Positions 61,226-64,000 of a stretch of DNA of 64,000 nt are shown here, in pieces (positions within the stretch are counted from its first letter, which is position 1; each line of letters opens with the position of its first letter). Position numbers and translations under genes: made by a program. Where the stretch lies: the NCBI RefSeq assembly GCF_001636295.1, contig NZ_CP014209.1:1302001-1366000 (forward strand), in the 5' to 3' direction. Source of the stretch: Isoptericola dokdonensis DS-3. Lineage in GTDB: Bacteria > Actinomycetota > Actinomycetes > Actinomycetales > Cellulomonadaceae. The notes under the pieces are model-generated. The model was not told the origin of the DNA and made no database searches. It worked only from the letters and a program-made list of their open reading frames with translations.

Positions 61226-62296
61226 TCAGCCCGTGTACGCGCGCTGCAGCCGCACCGGCTGGATCTCGCCCAGCCCCTGCACCGACTGCGGGGTCTGGGC
61301 GGTGAGCGCGTAGCGCGCCGACGATGCCAGCAGCGCCGCCGTCGGCGGGTCCACCAGCACCGTCGAGGGCTCGGCCAGCTCGGTGATCCGCGAGGCGAGG
61401 TTGACGTCCGGACCGAACACGTCACCGAACCGGGACAGCACCCGGCCCCACACGAACCCGACGCGCACCGGGATCTCCTCGGCGCTCGCGTGCGGCGCCG
61501 CCAGCCCGAGCGCGACCTCCGCCCCGGTGACGACGTCGTCCGCGACGAACAGCACGGCGTCGCCGATGGTCTTCACCACGCGGCCGCCCGCCTCGACGAT
61601 GACGTCCCGCGCACGGGACTCGAACGCCTGCACGTACTCCGAGAGCTCCTGCGAACCCAGGCCCGCGGTGCGCTTCGTGAACGACACGATGTCCGCGAAA
61701 CCGACGGCGCGGCGCAGCGGGAGCTGGCCGCGGGACACCTCCGAGCCGTCGACGTCGCGCAGCTCCGTGGCGAACCGGCCCATGAGAGCGGCGAGCTGGC
61801 GCCGCCACGCGTGGTCGAGCTGGCGGGCCAGCACGTCGACGAACCGGGGCACCCGGTCGAGCGTCGCCTGGCGGGCGGCGACGTCGTCGAGGCCGAAGCG
61901 CCGCGACAGGTGCTCGACGAACGCCTCGACCTGCCAGAGCGCCAGCCGGTCGGCGGTGTGGCCGAGCGACCGCACCAGCGTCATCTGCGCCTGCTCGTCG
62001 AGCTGGCCGAGCTCGATGAGGTCGCGGATCTCCCGCAGCGACTCGACGTCGGCGGCGGTGAAACGGGCCTCGTGGTGGTCGCTGACGGGCAGGCCCAGCC
62101 AGCGCCAGTAGTCCTCGACGAACTCGGCCGAGGCGCCCGTCGCGGCGAGCAGGTCGTCGAAGTCGTACCGGCGGGGCCCGCCGAGGATCAGCTCGTCGAT
62201 GCGGCCGGCGGCGTCGCGCGGACCGTCGTCCGGCAGGTCGGCCGACGCCGGGGGAAGGGGGACCTCGGGGGTCTCCTGGGGGGTCTTGCTGGTCAC
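61226..62296 (-). CDS. class III adenylate/guanylate cyclase
   Basis: 356 aa. N-terminal part (about 1-190) is helical with LLAATGASAEFVEDYWRWLGLP, resembling the MerR-like/pH-sensing region of Rv1264-type mycobacterial cyclases. The C-terminal cyclase domain holds the metal Asp residues in FADIVSFTKRT and KTIGDAVLFVAD, and GRVLSRFGDVFGPDVNLASRI with the adenine-selecting and transition-state residues. cAMP rather than cGMP is expected from the conserved Lys of VKTIGD and Asp of GPDVN. Stop lies 1 bp from the convergent SRAP stop. Confidence 0.9.
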   Translation of the reverse strand: MTSKTPQETPEVPLPPASADLPDDGPRDAAGRIDELILGGPRRYDFDDLLAATGASAEFVEDYWRWLGLPVSDHHEARFTAADVESLREIRDLIELGQLDEQAQMTLVRSLGHTADRLALWQVEAFVEHLSRRFGLDDVAARQATLDRVPRFVDVLARQLDHAWRRQLAALMGRFATELRDVDGSEVSRGQLPLRRAVGFADIVSFTKRTAGLGSQELSEYVQAFESRARDVIVEAGGRVVKTIGDAVLFVADDVVTGAEVALGLAAPHASAEEIPVRVGFVWGRVLSRFGDVFGPDVNLASRITELAEPSTVLVDPPTAALLASSARYALTAQTPQSVQGLGEIQPVRLQRAYTG

Positions 62297-62302
62297 GCCC
62301 CC

Positions 62303-62308
62303 ACTGTA
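62303..62308 (-). promoter_or_regulatory. -10 box TACAGT, leaderless start of the cyclase gene
   Basis: TACAGT with a 6-nt gap to GTG. Confidence 0.5.
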
Positions 62309-62371
62309 ACGGGGGTCACCTGGGCGTCCGCTGTGCCCGCTCCCGCCGCACGACCGCCCAGCGGAGGACCG

Positions 62372-63235
62372 TCACGCGCCGGCGAGGCGCAGGTGGTGCA
62401 CGTCGCCCGCGGTGACGACCCGTTCCCGCACGCTGCCGTCGCCCTCCGTCGCGACGACCAGCGCCCCGTCGTCGGTCAGCCCGACGGCCGTCCCCTCGAG
62501 GACCTCGGCGCCACCCGCGAGCTCGACCCGCACCCGGGCGCCGAGGGTCGCCGACGCCGCCGCGCACTCCTCGGCGAGCCCGCACCCGGTCGCGTCACCG
62601 TCCGCCGCCTCGAGCCGCCCGAGCAGACCGAGGAGCTCGGTCGTGACGGCGGCGAGCAGGTCGCCACGGTCCGCGACCGTGCCGGCGAGGCGCAGCGACG
62701 TCGCCGTCGGGACGGGCAGCTCGCCGGCCTCCTGGTCCACGTTGAGCCCCACGCCGAGCACCACCGTCGGGTGCGCCGGGCCGGGCACCGCCTCGGCGAG
62801 CACGCCCGCCACCTTGCGGAAGGCGCCGAACCCGTCGATCTCGTCGGCGTGCGGCAGCAGGACGTCGTTGGGCCACTTCACGCGCGCCTCGACGCCGGTC
62901 GTGGCGAGGGCGCGCACGACCGCGAGCCCGGCGAGCAGCGGCACCCAGCCGAGCGCCGTCCCCGGGACGTCGGGACGCAGCAGCCAGGACGCGGTGAGTG
63001 CGGCTCCGGGCGGCGTCCGCCACGACCGGCCGGCGCGCCCGCGCCCCGCCGTCTGGTGCTCGGCCACCAGCAGCGCCGGCGCCTGGGCCGTCGTCGTGCG
63101 GGCGCGCGCGACCAGGTCGGCGTGCGTCGACGCGGACTCCGCGACCACGTCGAGGCGGGCCAGCGGGCCGGTGGGGCGCAGCAGGGCGCGTCGCAGGAGC
63201 TCGACGTCGAGCGGGGTGCGGGACATGGTGGACAT
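62372..63235 (-). CDS. birA: biotin--[acetyl-CoA-carboxylase] ligase
   Basis: 287 aa. [16 protein letters not shown] with the GRGR(A)GR biotinoyl-AMP loop, [17 protein letters not shown] and [10 protein letters not shown] are the BirA signatures. There is no N-terminal DNA-binding domain, so it is a ligase only. A second ATG 3 codons in is an alternative start. Divergent from an acyl-CoA carboxylase subunit gene, whose partner biotin carrier it would modify. Confidence 0.94.
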   Translation of the reverse strand: MSTMSRTPLDVELLRRALLRPTGPLARLDVVAESASTHADLVARARTTTAQAPALLVAEHQTAGRGRAGRSWRTPPGAALTASWLLRPDVPGTALGWVPLLAGLAVVRALATTGVEARVKWPNDVLLPHADEIDGFGAFRKVAGVLAEAVPGPAHPTVVLGVGLNVDQEAGELPVPTATSLRLAGTVADRGDLLAAVTTELLGLLGRLEAADGDATGCGLAEECAAASATLGARVRVELAGGAEVLEGTAVGLTDDGALVVATEGDGSVRERVVTAGDVHHLRLAGA

Positions 63236-63349
63236 GCTGCTACGCCACGACCCGCGCCGTCACGGCCGCGCGTCGACTTTGTGGGAAACGCACAAAAGTG
63301 CGCGAGGGGCGCGGGCCTGTCGCGCATCGATCCTCACGGCTGCACGACC

Positions 63350-63355
63350 TAGGGT
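63350..63355 (+). promoter_or_regulatory. -10 box TAGGGT, leaderless start of the carboxylase gene
   Basis: TAGGGT with a 7-nt gap to GTG. Confidence 0.5.
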
Positions 63356-63362
63356 CACGAGT

Positions 63363-64000
63363 GTGAAGACCACTGCCGACAAGCTCGCCGAGCTCGACCG
63401 CCGCCGCACCGCTGCGATCACCGAGCCGGAGGCGACCGCCCGGACCAAGCAGCACGCGCGCGGCCGGAAGACGGCCCGCGAGCGCATCGAGGCGCTGCTC
63501 GACGAGGGCTCCTTCGTCGAGCTCGACGCCCTGGCGACGCACCGCAGCCGCAACTTCGGCATGGACGCCAAGCGGCTGCCGGGCGACGGGGTCGTCACCG
63601 GCCACGGCACCGTCGACGGCCGCCAGGTGTGCGTGTTCTCCCAGGACTTCACCGTGTTCGGCGGGTCGCTGGGCGAGGTGCACGGCGAGAAGATCACCAA
63701 GGTGCAGGACCTCGCGCTGCGCACCGGGGTGCCGATCATCGGGATCTCCGACGGCGGTGGCGCCCGCATCCAGGAGGGCGTCGCGGCGCTCACCCAGTTC
63801 GCCGAGATGTTCCGGCGCAACGTCGCCGCGTCCGGCGTGATCCCGCAGATCTCGCTGATCCTCGGCCCGAGCGCCGGCGGCGCCGTCTACTCCCCCGCCC
63901 TGACGGACTTCATCGTCATGGCCGACGGGACGTCCAACATGTTCATCACCGGCCCCGACGTCATCAAGACCGTCACCGGTGAGGACGTCGACTTCGAGAC
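63363..64000 (+). CDS. acyl-CoA carboxylase beta subunit, N-terminal part (3' end outside window)
   Basis: 212 residues visible. [36 protein letters not shown] and [45 protein letters not shown] are the N-terminal carboxyltransferase half, and [20 protein letters not shown] the glycine-rich CoA-binding loop. Likely propionyl/acetyl-CoA carboxylase (PccB/AccD type) used for malonyl- or methylmalonyl-CoA. Adjacent birA supplies the biotinylation of its alpha partner, which is not in the window. Confidence 0.92.
   Translation, partial: MKTTADKLAELDRRRTAAITEPEATARTKQHARGRKTARERIEALLDEGSFVELDALATHRSRNFGMDAKRLPGDGVVTGHGTVDGRQVCVFSQDFTVFGGSLGEVHGEKITKVQDLALRTGVPIIGISDGGGARIQEGVAALTQFAEMFRRNVAASGVIPQISLILGPSAGGAVYSPALTDFIVMADGTSNMFITGPDVIKTVTGEDVDFE

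Overview
The window is very G+C-rich DNA from an actinobacterium, most likely order Micrococcales near Cellulomonadaceae or Promicromonosporaceae. The evidence is the codon bias, many GTG starts, GTGA/ATGA gene overlaps, a tmRNA tag ending FALAA, a LysG-LysE pair, a DUF3039-DEVH helicase pair, and the order rph-rdgB / DUF3054-MBL-murI / DUF2017-clpS / pncB. Many genes look leaderless: a TANNNT -10 box sits only 6-8 nt before the start codon. The species is not determined.

Layout. 1-1.85 kb: urate degradation (uraD-uraH-hpxO). 2-9 kb: two sodium:solute symporters with small membrane partners, and a LytS/LytTR two-component pair. The region in front of the first symporter operon carries a 21-bp-phased array resembling LytTR boxes. 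9-17.3 kb: housekeeping genes for RNA processing, dITP removal, glutamate racemase, ClpS and NAD salvage, plus a DEVH helicase. 17.4-25.2 kb: an amino-sugar uptake operon (ROK repressor, substrate-binding protein, two permeases, ROK kinase, second substrate-binding protein, NagB) with no ATPase gene of its own. 26.3-31.3 kb: a GH20 hexosaminidase operon with an N-acyl-D-amino-acid deacylase, a D-serine-dehydratase-like PLP enzyme and RidA, which fits recycling of amino sugars and D-amino acids from cell wall. 31.3-38.6 kb: an alcohol dehydrogenase, then ssrA, smpB, an M23 hydrolase, ftsX, ftsE and prfB.

38.6-52.2 kb is a Tad pilus locus (tadA, tadB, tadC, a small pilin-like gene, two TadE-like genes and a TadG-like gene) cut by an 8.9-kb integrative element. 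A large serine integrase has inserted the element inside tadC. The two tadC pieces rejoin in frame if the element is excised across a shared GAG/CTC core. The element ends are the halves of a symmetric attP. The element carries an excisionase, an HNH-like protein, a RepA-like ATPase followed by an iteron-like array, zinc-finger hypotheticals, and an A+T-richer cargo block. The cargo includes a compact SRA-like plus PD-(D/E)XK protein, probably a modification-dependent restriction enzyme, and three small predicted membrane proteins. There are no virion or conjugation genes.

52.4-64 kb: an aminotransferase, a LysE/LysG exporter-regulator pair, an LCP cell-wall ligase, a phytase-like/GDPD fusion, an MFS exporter, an SRAP repair protein, a class III adenylate cyclase, BirA, and the start of an acyl-CoA carboxylase beta subunit. 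A 20-bp intergenic repeat based on GCGCTGACTCGCG occurs as tandem arrays after prfB and after the aminotransferase gene.
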